A stretch of 64,000 bases of DNA from Mantis religiosa. Lineage: Eukaryota > Arthropoda > Insecta > Mantodea > Mantidae. The DNA lies in the NCBI GenBank assembly GCA_030765055.1, contig CM060947.1, positions 102,031,672 to 102,095,671 of the forward strand, given 5' to 3'. The notes beneath the pieces are model-generated. The model did no database searches, had not been told where the DNA came from, and saw only the letters and a program-made list of their open reading frames with translations. The stretch's first letter is position 1. Each line of letters begins with the position of its first letter. A program made the translations under genes and the position numbers. Positions 35,165 through 46,103 of the stretch are shown piece by piece.

Positions 35165-35460
35165 GCAACAACACGCAAGTAAGCGAGAGCCTGCAACCCG
35201 ACTGCCGGCCTCACGCCTTCATACGCAAGGCTGAGGTGGTCGATTATTCAGCCGATACGGGGAGGACATATGGTCAACATCACAGCACCCCCAGCTGTAC
35301 TTGGCTTTCTAGATCAGGGCTTGCTACCTAGCGTAGCCCCTAAGTTTCCTCATAGTGCTGAGTGGGCACAGGTCCTATACCCGAAACCTAAAATCCAAGG
35401 GTGGGATCATTCTGTGAGGAACCAAAGCACAAACCTCTAGTCCACTACGTCAAGGAGCAA
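35165..35460 (-). repeat. Dispersed repeat F, reverse copy
   Basis: 'cttgctacctagcgtagccc', 'agccgatacggggaggacat' and 'cggcctcacgccttcatacg' are reverse complements of blocks at 21742-21925. This copy is longer and GC-balanced. Confidence 0.65.
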
Positions 35461-36397
35461 TGCCCTTATTTCATTACAACATAGAATAATTATTTTTATA
35501 ATTTTAAAATAAATTCTATATACAGTTTTTATTTATTTTAAGCGTCTTTGGATTGTAATAAGATTAAAACATTGGAATGAGAAAACCTACAGCCTTTCCA
35601 AGAAAAGCCGGGGTAGTTGATAAAGTGGCAATGGTAAGTTTGCTGTAGCTACAACACAAAATATGATTTGTTGACTTATAGACGATAATAACCAAGCACT
35701 CTGCAGCAGCATAACACGTTTGTTGCATAAAAAGGGCGCTGATTCAGTAACCAGACACATTAGACTAACTTCTCATATCTATTTCCGTTCGCCTCAGTCT
35801 TCCTGTGTGCTGGCAAGGCTGACAGATATGATTACTTGACCTTTAAAGGAACGAAACTAACCATGAACACGTCATTTCACTACCGCTGCTCCAAAATTCT
35901 AACATTTAAAATTATTTAGTTGAATCCTTACCAGTTATCATTACAATAAAAGTTACGTTCGGCTGTGTTTAAAATCCAAGATCTCAATACAGTAAAACCT
36001 GTCTTCAGTGGACTCCTGGTTAAGCGGAACTGTCGAAATATTTCGTGGTCCCATGCATTTGGTGATGAAAAATATGCTAAATACCCTTTATTAAACGGAG
36101 ACCGTCTTACGTTGACAACAGAAATCAAAGTACGCGTTTTAAGAAAACTTTTCAGTTCGGAATGCAAAGTTTAGAAAATCTTGGGGCACCCGGTGAAAAT
36201 GCGCACTCTCTACTTTAAGGATGCACTGTTTCAGTTAAAACATAACCATTTTGCTGCTACCTGACCTATCTAGAACGGGGGTGCGCTAATGATGATAGGA
36301 ATACTGAGAAACTTGTCACAGTCATCTTTCACTGCATAGTTAAGCATAACATTGTACCTCTCAACTTAAACTAAGGTGTTAGTTTATTTCCTATAGT
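35461..36397. other. Noncoding DNA with a possible MITE
   Basis: At about 35990-36170 'tacagtaaaacctgtcttca' resembles a pogo/Tigger-type terminal sequence, and two overlapping opposite frames (69 and 79 residues) cover it. A matching right terminus was not found, so this is only a hint. Confidence 0.3.
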
Positions 36398-36606
36398 TGA
36401 ACTGCACCGTGGGGCTGAGATACAATTATAATGGCGAGGGATTCAAGTGGTAAGGACCAATGCGGTCGGGGGTAATGAAGAGAACCAATTCTGGCAAAGG
36501 TATGCCTTCCACTTTCCTCGTCAAGTATACCACAAACCTCTGGGTTAATTGCATTTAATAACAAAATATTACAATTCTCGCCTTACAGGCGTCACAAATT
36601 TCAAAC
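36398..36606 (-). repeat. 3' LTR of element 2
   Basis: It aligns over 209 bases with 39863-40071 without length change and with about a dozen substitutions. The plus strand starts TGAACTGCACCGTGGGGC. A GGGGAGGAG polypurine stretch (minus strand, about 36630-36640) lies shortly inside. Confidence 0.9.
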
Positions 36607-36669
36607 AACGTTTTGAGACTATCATTGCTCCTCCCCGTGCGACATCCGACACACCGAGAAATAGGGCGG

Positions 36670-36925
36670 AGTTCAAGCCTATGAAAACCCAAATGCCCGC
36701 CTACCTATGAATGGAAATACTCAAACACCATAGGGATCAAGACACGCGGCAAAACAACCTTGTTCTTGCCGTCAAAGGTAGCCTGGGTCATCAAAACACC
36801 CTCCTTCAAACAATAAGGGGGAATAACTTCACCACCCTCCAGCCGATCGATAAGGCCCTGCAGATCCGGAACTTTTCTTTGATGTGTGGACAAACCTTCG
36901 AACAAGTTTGGAAATTCACAGATTG
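36670..36925 (-). pseudogene. Element 2 integrase N-terminal (zinc-binding) fragment
   Basis: On the minus strand a frame reads LIDRLEGGEVIPPYCL, then KVVLPRVLIPMVFEYFHS, a stop, then VGGHLGFHR. This is the His-His side of the HHCC zinc finger that opens gypsy integrases. The Cys pair and the catalytic core are deleted before the LTR. Confidence 0.7.
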
Positions 36926-37213
36926 CTAAAACATTCTCATACCGGACTTAAGTACCCTTCGCTCTTTGAACACTCTGGTCAAGGCATCCGCCACACAATT
37001 TTCTGAACTACGTATATGTATTGGTACGAACTTAAAGTCAGAAATACGAATACCCCAACGCGCTAATTTGCCTGTAGATCGCAACGAGCCCAATGACCAC
37101 GTAAGCGCCTGGTTATCGCATTCGAGGGTAAACTCAACATGGTCCAGATATTCACGGTATTTTTCCAAACTAAATACCACAGCCAAAGTTCCAAGTTCAT
37201 AAACGGAATACAT
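36926..37213 (-). pseudogene. Element 2 RNase H region
   Basis: YSVYELGTLAVVFSLEKYREY is followed by FTLECDNQALTWSL (catalytic Asp) and NCVADALTR (last acidic block), the normal order of gypsy RNase H. The frame is open for 95 codons but is disconnected from the reverse transcriptase by frameshifts at 37213-37500. Confidence 0.85.
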
Positions 37214-37777
37214 CCGCTCGGTGGGGATGAAGTACGCGAACTATGCCCAATATTCCTTCGCCCCATGGGAAACCCCTGGAGTAAAACGGCAGCTACCGAT
37301 CCCCTACTTGCATCGGTCTATAGGACAAACCTACGCGAAAAATCCGGGAAAGCCAACACCGGAGGATTCATAATTGACTTTTTAAGGTCTTCAAAGGCCT
37401 GCTGCTTTTGCTCGCCTCACTTAAACGGAATCCCTTTCCGTCGAAGACGGTTCAAGAGTTCCGCCCGCGAAAACCTCTGCCAAATGTTGGCAATGGGTCT
37501 CAAAGTCGGGTGAGTAGACAACTACATCATCTAAATAGTGATACACCTATTTAAATTCAATATCCGAAAATATTTGGTCCAGTAACCGTGACAATACCTG
37601 AGCTCCTGTCGCAATTCCAAATGGAACCCTTTGAAATTCATATATTCCTCCACAGAACGGCGAATGCAGTTAACGGCTTAGGCAATTCAGATAAAGGGAT
37701 GTGGTATTTAAGTCCAAACTCGTAAATACTTTGGTACCCACGAAATAATGCGCCACGGAATTTAGATGTGGCATGGG
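37214..37777 (-). pseudogene. Element 2 reverse transcriptase palm, frameshifted
   Basis: On the minus strand the fragments spell FTSLDLNT (first palm Asp, near 37715), PFGIATGAQV (near 37610) and YLDDVVVYSPDFE (near 37505-37545, the catalytic Asp pair), then the connection region and a damaged start of RNase H. Several stops and frame changes separate them. Confidence 0.85.
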
Positions 37778-38692
37778 TTATGCCTCAGTTTTTATCTTTT
37801 TATTTAAATGCCGATAGTCCACCACTACCCTGAAATCGTCTTCGCCCTTAGGGACCAAAAATACCGGGCTAATATAACTAGGTGTGGATGTCCTGGCCAC
37901 CCCCTTTCGTAACATCTTATCGATATTTTTTACGAAGAATGGCCATTTATAAGGGGTAACACGATAGGCTGGTAACTTCACAGGGGTGTCATCTGTTAAT
38001 TGGATATCATACTCCACCAGATTCTTTACTCCCAAACGGTCGGCGAATAACGACTCATGATTTGTACATAGTTGGTCTAGCAAGCGGCCCTGCTGTTCTG
38101 TCAAATGGGAGAAAACATTAGTTACGTTGCAAACCTGTGGACGGAATTCCCCACTCTCCTTTACATGCCCCTCATTAACTAAATGGTCGCTAAGAAATGG
38201 GATTCGTACAGAAGGGGCAAACGCAAAGGTAATCTCTCCATCCCGAAAATCAATCCTTAGATCGACTATAGACATAAAGTTCGACACAATATCAGTCGAA
38301 ATGGCAAGTCCAGCAGAAGATAAAAATAGTGTTTCCACGTAAAACGCTGAAATCGCAACCGTTGACTGAACCTTTACATTCACCTGAAATTTGTGGCCAT
38401 CTACCGACATGCACCCGACCCTACACTGCTGCGGTTTACCCGAGAATTTAGTAAGGTAGCGATAACAAAACCGCTTGTGAACCAAAGAGTAGAGGCTTCC
38501 CGAATCCAAGAGAGCGGTTAACTGTCGTTTTCCTACAGTGACCTGAACTGCCGGTTTCAAATTAAAGGGCTTGGCAATTATCCGACGGAATCTCTGACAA
38601 CAGGCAGAAATCACGCTGGGGGTGAGTTGTCGATCCTGACGCCTTTGCCCGTCTACGCGCGCAGGTGGTGGAGCCCCACGACGCCCCCTCAC
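37778..38692 (-). pseudogene. Element 2 protease and N-terminal reverse transcriptase
   Basis: A 304-codon frame. LLDSGSLYSLV at residues 61-71 is the retropepsin-type active site (Asp-Ser-Gly). Residues about 200-304 are the finger region of reverse transcriptase, including ISPVFLVPKG and FRVVVDYRHLNKK. The frame ends in a stop right after this, before the palm. The upstream part overlaps the end of the gag frame. In an intact element this would be part of the Pol polyprotein; here it is truncated. Confidence 0.9.
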
Positions 38693-39849
38693 TAACGGTC
38701 ATTGGTCTAACCAGAGGCTCACGCGAACAACACCTAAAGCATGGTCCTAGCGAGCGAAAATTATCCCGAGCTGGATTTGCCCGGTTAATCTGCCGCGGCT
38801 CAAATCGAGCACCATGCAGAGGCACTTGCAATGGCTTGTAGTTTCGTGCCGTATCTGACGCCTCATTCTCTGCCAAACTCAGTAAAAGTCCCTCTAAGTC
38901 TTTAAACTTAGCAGGACGAGGACTAAATAACAAAACAGACCGTACTGCCGGCTTCAACCCCGTAATCATAATATCACAGATCTGCCCCTCACTACCCGGC
39001 AATCGCAATACACGCGCATATAGCTTAACCCTGCTCATATATTCGGAAAAGGACTCCTCCAACACTTGGGGGTTTCAAAAAATGATCTTGAGTTAATGCA
39101 TGTAACACCCGACGAGGGGTGAAACATTTCAACACACTGTCATGCAACTCCGACCCTTTTGACATAACTCAAGCAGTTGTAGATCGGGAACCTGCCATAA
39201 CTCAGCGAAATCCTTAGCTCTTACCAAGAACTTAAGAAATTCGAGAGCTGTAGAAACATCACAAACCCTAAAGACTTGGTATGACTCCACCAACTGTTGT
39301 AAAGGATGAAGTAACTTAACGGCTTGAAAACCCAGACCTGAGTCAACCCAGGTTGTGTGACCACAGCCGACGCGGCCCGTTTCCCTTTGGGTGCAAGCAC
39401 TTCTAAATATATCATAAACTGCACCCTCAACTCGGCCAACCCAAGCCCAAACTTAACCTTAGGGCAGTATTTCTGGAAGTATTCAATTCGTTGCACATAA
39501 TGAAAAATTTTGGCAGTCAAACGCCTCACCTGCGCCTTGGAAAATCCCAGACCATACCCGAATCAGAAAACAATTCCTCAAATTCCAATCGCGCGGCCTC
39601 ACATAATGACGGTGATTCAATTATCAACAAATTTGTATCCGGCAACGTTACAAACTCGTTGTCTTTCGCACTACGAAGGGCATCTAACAGGGCAGGAACA
39701 TATGCTGACGATAAGTCGTTACGCCCACGAATCCCCAACTCAAATAGAATTTCATTTTTGCACAAAAACTGAAAGTCACTCGACATGGTTATTCGAAACA
39801 ATACCCACTGACCAATTTGACCGCCCCCATTTGACGATAGGAAAACCAC
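38562..39849 (-). pseudogene. Element 2 Gag, broken by frameshifts
   Basis: The best piece (39065-38562) carries LEESFSEYMSRVKLYARVL, ending FRSLGPCFRCCSREP, which looks like the beginning of a damaged CCHC zinc knuckle. Earlier pieces at 39221-39529 and 39526-39849 provide the N-terminal part, starting from an ATG just inside the primer site (SSDFQFLCKNEILFELGIRG). The pieces are in different frames. Confidence 0.7.
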
Positions 39850-39861
39850 GCTCTGCTACCA
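39848..39861 (-). promoter_or_regulatory. Primer binding site, initiator tRNA-Met type
   Basis: On the minus strand TGGTAGCAGAGCG lies one base after the 5' LTR end. TGGTAGCAGAG is complementary to the 3' end (CTCTGCTACCA) of metazoan initiator Met tRNA. This confirms the strand and the LTR boundary. Confidence 0.85.
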
Positions 39862-39862
39862 A

Positions 39863-40071
39863 TGAACTGCACCGTGGGGCTGAGGTACAATTACAGTGGG
39901 GAGGGATTCAAGAGATAAGGACCAGTGTGGTCGGGGGTAATAAGCAGAACCAATTCTGGCAAAGGTATGTCTTCCACTTTCGTCGTCAAGTATACCACAA
40001 ACGTCTGGGTTAATTGCATTTAATAACAAAATATTACAATTCTCGCCTTACAGGTGTCACAAATTTCAAAC
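39863..40071 (-). repeat. 5' LTR of element 2
   Basis: The partner of 36398-36606. Its inner edge is fixed by the primer site. If TG...CA ends are required, the outer edge would be 40068. It is very short for a gypsy LTR and shows no obvious TATA box. Confidence 0.9.
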
Positions 40072-40630
40072 TGAAAACTGTCACTAAAAATATGTTTATT
40101 GTCAGTGTCACTATCTTGGTGGAGCTATTATCATTTTTTGTCACATTCAGAATGATGTAATCTATAACACCTGACACGGTTCCGTATTTTATTCCCCCTT
40201 CCAATATTCAACTTCTGTTTCCCCCACTTTGTTACTTTATTTTTTATGGGATGATAGACTTCCAGAAGGGAAATAAATCTCCTTTCCTCATTTCTTCGTT
40301 GCAAATAACACAACGTTTCTACAAGACATTTACTATCTCTTTCTTGGTGGAATATTTGGTTGAACACTTCAGATAAGACTCAATGTCCAAAAGTATAACT
40401 AAAGAAGATGGGATGTGTAGAATAAGCATTTCTTTCATTTTGCTTGTTCATTTGGTCATTTTAATATCCTCAGGTGCTTCCTGCCTTATAAAACACTTCC
40501 GCTGCATTCACAAGCCCCTTCTGTCCTCCAGTATGTATGGTAAAATATGAACCGATTGCCTGCAGAAAAATATCACAAGGAATCCAGGCAACATTCCATA
40601 AATTTCCCACTTAAGCAGGCAACAAAGGCA
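40072..40630. other. AT-rich DNA, nothing recognised
   Basis: A 78-residue minus-strand frame at 40131-40367 has no recognisable motif. Confidence 0.4.
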
Positions 40631-40634
40631 TATA

Positions 40635-41320
40635 CGAGGTACGTCCAGAAAGTAAGTTCTGTTTGGTATTGAAATTAAAGTGTGTACAGATACAGAAAAA
40701 TTATTTATTACACAAAATTCTACAACTCTTAAACTACTTTCCCACATAACTGCTGAAATTTTGCAGGCATTTGTCATAGCGAGGCACAAGTTTTTGTATA
40801 TCTTCTTCATAGAAGTTTGCCGTATGTGTCTTCAACCAGTTGGAAACATTTTCTTTCAGCTCTTCGCCATTGTTGAAGTGTTGACCGCCAAGGAAAGATT
40901 ATATGCAAAAACAGATGAAAGTCGCTAGGAGTGAGATCAGGGCTGTACGGGGGTTGGTCAAACACGTCCCAGCCAAATCCCTGTAGGATGTTTTTCGTCG
41001 TATTTGGAGTGTGTGTTCGTGCGTTGTTGTGAATAAACACAACACCTTTTGACATCGCAAATGTGCCAATTAATTTCAATTGGTTTCACTTTCCTAGCAT
41101 TCAGAAAACGAATCACAGATCTGATTTCATAAGCGGCGGTATTTTGAATCAACACCAAAAATGTAAACAAGCACAACAAAGCGTACATGGCTGACAGCGA
41201 TCTCACAATGGCGCACGTTTCTTCTTCATACAGGGCGTCTACCGCGCATGTGCGGAACTGCGATCGCAGCGCTGCAGCGGATATTAATTGAAACAGAACT
41301 TACTTTCTGGACGCCCCTTG
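40635..41320 (-). mobile_element. Internally deleted mariner element with both terminal inverted repeats
   Basis: The ends CGAGGTACGTCCAGAAAGTA (left) and TACTTTCTGGACGCCCCTTG (right) are inverted repeats of about 30 bases extending into 'agttctgttt', flanked by TA on both sides, as expected for mariner. Length is 686 bases, about half of an intact element. It contains the first and last parts of a transposase on the minus strand. Confidence 0.92.
40807..41206 (-). pseudogene. Mariner transposase fragments
   Basis: The N-terminal piece holds EIRSVIRFLNARKVKPIEI (helix-turn-helix start, about 41070-41130). After a deletion of about 200 residues the frame changes to SKGVVFIHNNARTHT (second catalytic Asp replaced by Asn) and PPYSPDLTPSDFHLF (third Asp region), then a decayed end. 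It is non-functional. Confidence 0.9.
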
Positions 41321-41322
41321 TA

Positions 41323-42300
41323 TATTCCAAATAAACAAGGAATTTTGCCTGGATCCCTTGTGATATTTTTCTTTTAAATTTTAAATCGACTAACGAACCT
41401 CACTATGGACCACAATATATCGTTTACGAATGACCTCAGCAAGCAATGACCAAGCAACAATAGTTTGGTACTTGTAACAAGCAAATGTTTAAAAGCGAGA
41501 GCGCCATCACTGATGCTCGTGTAAGGAACAATCTAACGTGGCAATTTCTGTTTATACAAGCATTGCCACATGTCAGCATCCCCCCTTCTTAATTGATCTC
41601 CCCGCGTTGCGCAAACACATAGAGCTTGGTCCCGTATAGTACACTTGCAAAAATCGATATTTTTTCACTTAAATAAAAATCTGGCGGAAGATCGCTTAAA
41701 AAAAACAGTTCAGGTTTGGCATGTTCTTCGAGTTTACCATATAATTTGTGAAATAGTGAACAAGAGTCACTAAATATAGCAAGAAACCAACTGCAGGGCA
41801 ACGCTCTCCAACTACAACGATAACACTTCGTGGGCATTCAGGTAATTTATTAAATATTAAACATTATAAAATCACATAAACTAAGAATAGAATAGGTTAA
41901 AAAAACAAATGGCTGCAAATAGCAGCCAACAACGTCCCCTAAAGAATGTTAATCTTACAGGCACGCGAAAACAACTGACAGTAACAAATCCAAAGAATGT
42001 AAACAGAAGGGATTCCACTAGAACAATGACAACAAATCACAAAGATATTACATCTCAGCAAATAACATACTCAAAGGCACAACAAACACCACCCAACAGA
42101 GAACAAGGAATTGTTATTTAATCTAGAAAGAGAATTTCAATTGCAAATTATGTTCTAGCTGTAGGAAAACTTACGTACCCAGCAAACCTAAGATTTATAT
42201 CAAGAATATCAAATGGATAAAAACGTAGAGGAGCTTACGATCAAGCATCAATCTGTGATCAAAATATAATACCAAATGTAAGGTTTGACAAATATAAAAA
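41323..42300. other. AT-rich DNA, no gene recognised
   Basis: A 70-residue frame at 41909-42121 is rich in Thr, Asn and Gln and looks compositional. Nothing else is supported. Confidence 0.4.
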
Positions 42301-42309
42301 AAAAATCTC

Positions 42310-42845
42310 CGAAATGGCTCACCCCATAAAGAAAATGTAACTGACATAGATTGTGTGTTTTAACGGGATCTAAATTTTTGTGCACTGAGATTTTGTCTTT
42401 CTCTTACGGTTTTTGTGTTTTTAAAAGTCACCCAGGAGGTGAAGGATATTTCCAGAAAATAAAAGATATACATTTCGTATATCATGTAAATATATTGAAC
42501 ATCTGGCACAGTAATTAAAATCGTTAATGATATTTTTTTGAGAAAATTAACATTTTCGAAAAAGTTTACCAGTAAAGATTAATCTAGGGTAACAGAATTT
42601 TCTTGAAAACCTTCATGTCGTATCCCTGCAAGATGCTGAAATAAAACATGAAGTGTGGTGTTTAACCCTATTATACTTTTCCAGTTACACTGTTTACACA
42701 CACAGACACACACCAACAGGGACCTTTCTAATTTAATGTGTTATTCAGGGGACCTCCAAACGTGCATTTGTAACGAAGTTTCGGTATCGAATTTTTTAGC
42801 AGAATGCAGTTTTTCTCTTACTGCTATAGAGGCATAGTATAGAAA
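42310..42845 (+). repeat. Dispersed repeat J, longest copy
   Basis: It shows in order 'gacatagattgtgtgtttta', 'gggatctaaatttttgtg', 'gattttgtctttctcttacg', an AT-rich middle, a short CACACA tract (42693-42712), 'tattcaggggacctccaaac' and 'agcagaatgcagtttttctc'. All of these blocks recur in the 7.5, 10.6-11.4, 21 and 22 kb copies. Confidence 0.55.
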
Positions 42846-42959
42846 CAAAATAAGAAAAGTATGTTTCCGTATCAGTGTGAAACTGAAGCTTAGGAATCAA
42901 ACTAAAGCTGCATTAAGGATCTCAGAATTATTGAATTGGATTGGATTGTGTTTCGGAGG

Positions 42960-43375
42960 AGACTCGGTACGGGGCTTTGTCTTGGTGTATTGTAACTTAA
43001 GTTACAAGTGGGGCATACCCGAGAGGATGGATGAGGCGAGAGGAGACAGAGGGCGGCCGTCCAAAGGAGTGCAGAGGGCAGAGTCCCTATATTTGACCAG
43101 TTGGAAACCCAAGCAAGTCGATACAGCCGGCATCCCACAAACCATCATCCTGAAACGGACCAGGAGGCCGGTCCGGAAACCGGAGACCATCCTACCGAAG
43201 GAGGAAGTGTTTACGAGAAGCACATCATCCTGCCATGCAGCGCCGAGATACCCTTTGACAGTTCTACCCGAAAGAGACTACCAGATGAGAGAGGATGTGA
43301 AATGATAATGGAGATGAAATGGAGGCACAGCAAATTCGGGGATGTAATTAACCTACCCAGCATTAACTTGGTAAG
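42960..43375 (-). repeat. SINE family E, 5'-truncated copy
   Basis: The body ('gaggcgagaggagacagagg', 'ccaccgaagg'-type block near 43195, 'gatgagagaggatgtgaaat', 'taacctacccagcatt') is present, but the tRNA head expected at the right end is missing. The sequence changes abruptly into a mariner relic at about 43376. The 142-residue plus-strand frame across this copy is incidental. Confidence 0.8.
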
Positions 43376-44346
43376 GCGGATGGTCAAGCAGTTCAATCCA
43401 TAATTCGTGGATTTTCGCCATTGCAACCGCGAATGTGAGACGGTGCTTTGTCTTGGTGAAACAGGATTTACTTTTTCCGAAAATGTGGCCGTTTTTTTCC
43501 GCAAGTTCTGCCTTCAGCTTGTCAAGTCATGATACGTGATATGCTCCTCTAATGGCTTTTCCTTTTTGAAGATAAACGATTAAAATAACTCCATGACTAT
43601 CCAAAAAAACAGTCGCCATCACTTTCCCAGCCCAAAAACAGTTTTTGCCTTTTTTGAAACCGGTTCCCCCTTTACAGTCCACTGTTTGGACTGTATTTTT
43701 GTTTCGGGCGTATAATGGTGTATCCAAATTTCATCTAGAGTAATTAATCGGCGCCAAAACTCGGGATATATTGCGCCTTAACTGCGCCAACTGAGCACTG
43801 GAAATGTTCATTCAAACACGTTTTTGATCTAACGTGAGGAAACGCGGCACCCAACGCGCGAATAGCTTTCTCATGTCTAAATGTTGATTTAATAGGTGAC
43901 AAACAGATTATTTTGACATGTCCATAGTCTCTGCTATTTCTCTCACTTTAATTCGGCGGTCGTCTAGCATCATTTGGTGAACTTCGGCGATATTTTTGTC
44001 TGTAGTTGCAGTTTCTGGACGTCCCAAACGTTCATCGCCTCCCAACTTCTTACGGCCACGTTTAAATTCAGCTACCCAAAATTTCACTGTGGTAAATGAT
44101 GGTGCAGAGTCCCCATACACAGAATCCAACTCATCTTTGATTTGCATAGGCGTATTGCCATTCAAAAAAAATATTTAATGACAGCTCGATGCTCGATTTT
44201 GTCCATGTTCATAAAAAAAACTCACATTAATTCACTCAAACGACTGTTACATAACAACTGAGCGTCCAAAATGGCTGAAATTTTGGTGAGTAACTGTCAA
44301 CAGATGCACAGCATGTTGAGGTCGGAAACTTCTCAGGCCACCCTCG
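43376..44346 (-). mobile_element. Mariner relic 2, 3' end missing
   Basis: The right terminus CGAGGGTGGCCTGAGAAG (minus strand) abuts TA at 44347, typical of a mariner terminal repeat. The transposase runs leftwards to about 43376, where the element is cut at the SINE E junction, so the left terminal repeat is absent. Confidence 0.82.
43380..44205 (-). pseudogene. Mariner transposase 2
   Basis: From about 44203 (ATGGACAAAATCGAG) the frame gives the helix-turn-helix domain (GDSAPSFTTVKFWVAEFKRG, ERLGRPETATT), with a second helix region VREIAETMDMS. After frame changes come ARWVPRFLTLDQKRV (the conserved WVP-LT linker), LDEIWIHHYTPE (first catalytic Asp), and GKVMATVFLDSHGVILIVYL. The last third with the remaining catalytic residues is damaged or missing. 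Confidence 0.88.
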
Positions 44347-44517
44347 TAAGTCTTATAATAAGTATAAGTATAACTTATTTGAACTCCGATATCTTACAAT
44401 CTCAATTACAAGTTTTACAATTGTAATCTAGGTACAAATTTGTCAGCTGCTTATATTACGGGCTGATAGTGGTATTGGCTCCCTGGCCGTTTACTCTATC
44501 TTAGCTCTTATACGACC

Positions 44518-45235
44518 TTGACTGAATGTTCTGATTGTGTCTTCCATTTCTCTACCTCTTACTTCCTTGCCCTTCTCAACCATTTCTCTTTGACTTTGTC
44601 AGCAAATTTCTCCACCTCCCTTAATCTTTTCTCTCCTTTCAACGTAAGCATTTTTATTGTTACTAAGCCCCTTTATTGTCCCAGTTCTTATCCCATATTA
44701 ATTTCCTACAGTTTTCAATATCTTTACACTCCACTACATAATGCTCTAAGCTTATTTTCCTTCCAACAGAGAATGCACTCCTTTGGTGAACCCTCTCTCA
44801 ATATGGCTCCTGTCCTTAACCAAGCTAAACCCTTTCTCTTTCATATATCACACATGTTTATATATGTTTTTCTTCCCCATTCTGTCTTCATTTTCAGGTA
44901 TACATTTAGTGATTTCTTACTTATAAGATTTCCCCACGTCACTTGTCTGTCAATGTCCTCTATCCCATTCTTAATAATTGTCCAAAAACCTTTTACATTT
45001 CTTTCTCTCTCATGTCAGATATCCCCCATCCTTATTTTGATCAGCGTTCTCTCTAGCTCTGCCCACCAGCTGTCCTTACATGTTGAATTCTTCTGTTGTT
45101 CTAGACAGATCTCTAACGTATTATCATCCTTTTTATGCAACTATACCAATATTTTAAACATCTTTCTATACTTACCCCACTTCTGCAAGGTATTTCCAGT
45201 TCCACTCTAGCCAATCCATTTGGCGTTGACTTATT
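44518..45235 (-). pseudogene. C-terminal end of a non-LTR retrotransposon
   Basis: The minus strand in one frame reads NSTCKDSWWAELERTLIKI, KKSLNVYLKMKTEWG, then KGLAWLRTGAI, then CILCWKEN and, after a -1/+1 shift, LEHYVVECKDIENCRKLIW. The C-x2-C ... H-x4-C pattern after a 'LRTG' block is the zinc-finger-like tail of many insect non-LTR reverse transcriptases. The long open frame on the plus strand (230 codons at 44518-45210) is the antisense shadow of this low-stop region and is not taken as a gene. Confidence 0.55.
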
Positions 45236-45239
45236 CAAA

Positions 45240-46092
45240 ACTAGTATCTCTTTACAGAACTGTTCATATCTATGTTCAACATGAACACAACTCCACACAA
45301 TATCGTAAGTCTTATTGCAATATAACAAATGTATTTTTTAAACTACTTGCTGTTTTGTAATGCAACTCCGAATGTGATACCTTAGTTTCATTATTTATAA
45401 TGTTTCGCTGTTAAGAATGTTAAATGTTTCAGCACATTTGTGTACACCCTGTGTAGCATAATAGTACTGGTGTATCATATTCATCCCATGAGCCAGTGTG
45501 TGCTATTTTAAAACAGTCCTAACAAGCACTGCTTGCGCAATGTTTTATGTTATCGAATTTCCTAAAATGTTCCATTTTTTCAACGACTACAGGGAAATAA
45601 TTAAAAGATAACTTTTCCCTCTGAAAAGTTCGCAAATCTGGTGTAGTTTTGTGTATGATGTGATTAACGACCGGAGGCCGTCAGAACACCACAATTCATT
45701 TCCTAATGTGCAGGAAGGAAAAAAGGGAGAGGGATAAAAGCTAACACATATTACGAATTTTGAAACTGATCAAGCAAAATGTTGCATGCGGCCTTATTTC
45801 AAACATCAGGTCAAAGAAGATGTAAACAAAATTGAAATCCGTTAGAAAAACTGCGATATGTTAAGGAGAGCGAAACAAAAACGTGTCAAGTTAAAATGAA
45901 CTAAAACATTTCCAGATTTGGAGTCTCTAGAAAGTAATTAATATTACTATTATTATTGGTTCTGAATTACTCTTGAAAATGCTTTATTAAATTTCACGTA
46001 ACAACGGTGCTTTAAAGTATATTTTGCTAAGTCAGCAGCAACATGGGTTATTACTAAGTACAGCCGACGGACCTATGAACAGAGTGATACTG
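45240..46092. other. Noncoding DNA, nothing recognised
   Basis: It may contain further upstream parts of the retrotransposon relic, but no reverse transcriptase motifs were seen. Confidence 0.4.
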
Positions 46093-46103
46093 CAGTAGAA
46101 CTT

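Larger units (their letters stand above)
36398..40071 (-). mobile_element. Ty3/gypsy retrotransposon 2, degraded, both LTRs present
   Basis: Near-identical terminal repeats of about 206-209 bases bound a 3.25-kb interior. On the minus strand the order is 5' LTR, initiator-Met primer site, gag, protease, reverse transcriptase, RNase H, start of integrase, 3' LTR. Most of the integrase is absent, so the element is shorter than the usual 5 kb, and gag and pol are broken by frameshifts and stops. No clear target duplication is visible (left flank ATAGT, right flank about TGAAA), so the true ends may extend a few bases. Confidence 0.9.

Noticed and set aside
36398..40071. Intact retrotransposon able to move
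   Set aside because: Stops and frameshifts in gag and reverse transcriptase, and loss of most of the integrase, rule out autonomy.
42877..43305. 142-residue plus-strand protein
   Set aside because: It runs across a SINE E body whose other copies are not open in the same frame.
44518..45210. 230-residue plus-strand protein
   Set aside because: Composition is T/C-rich and the opposite strand shows a retrotransposon C-terminus with a zinc-finger-like pattern.
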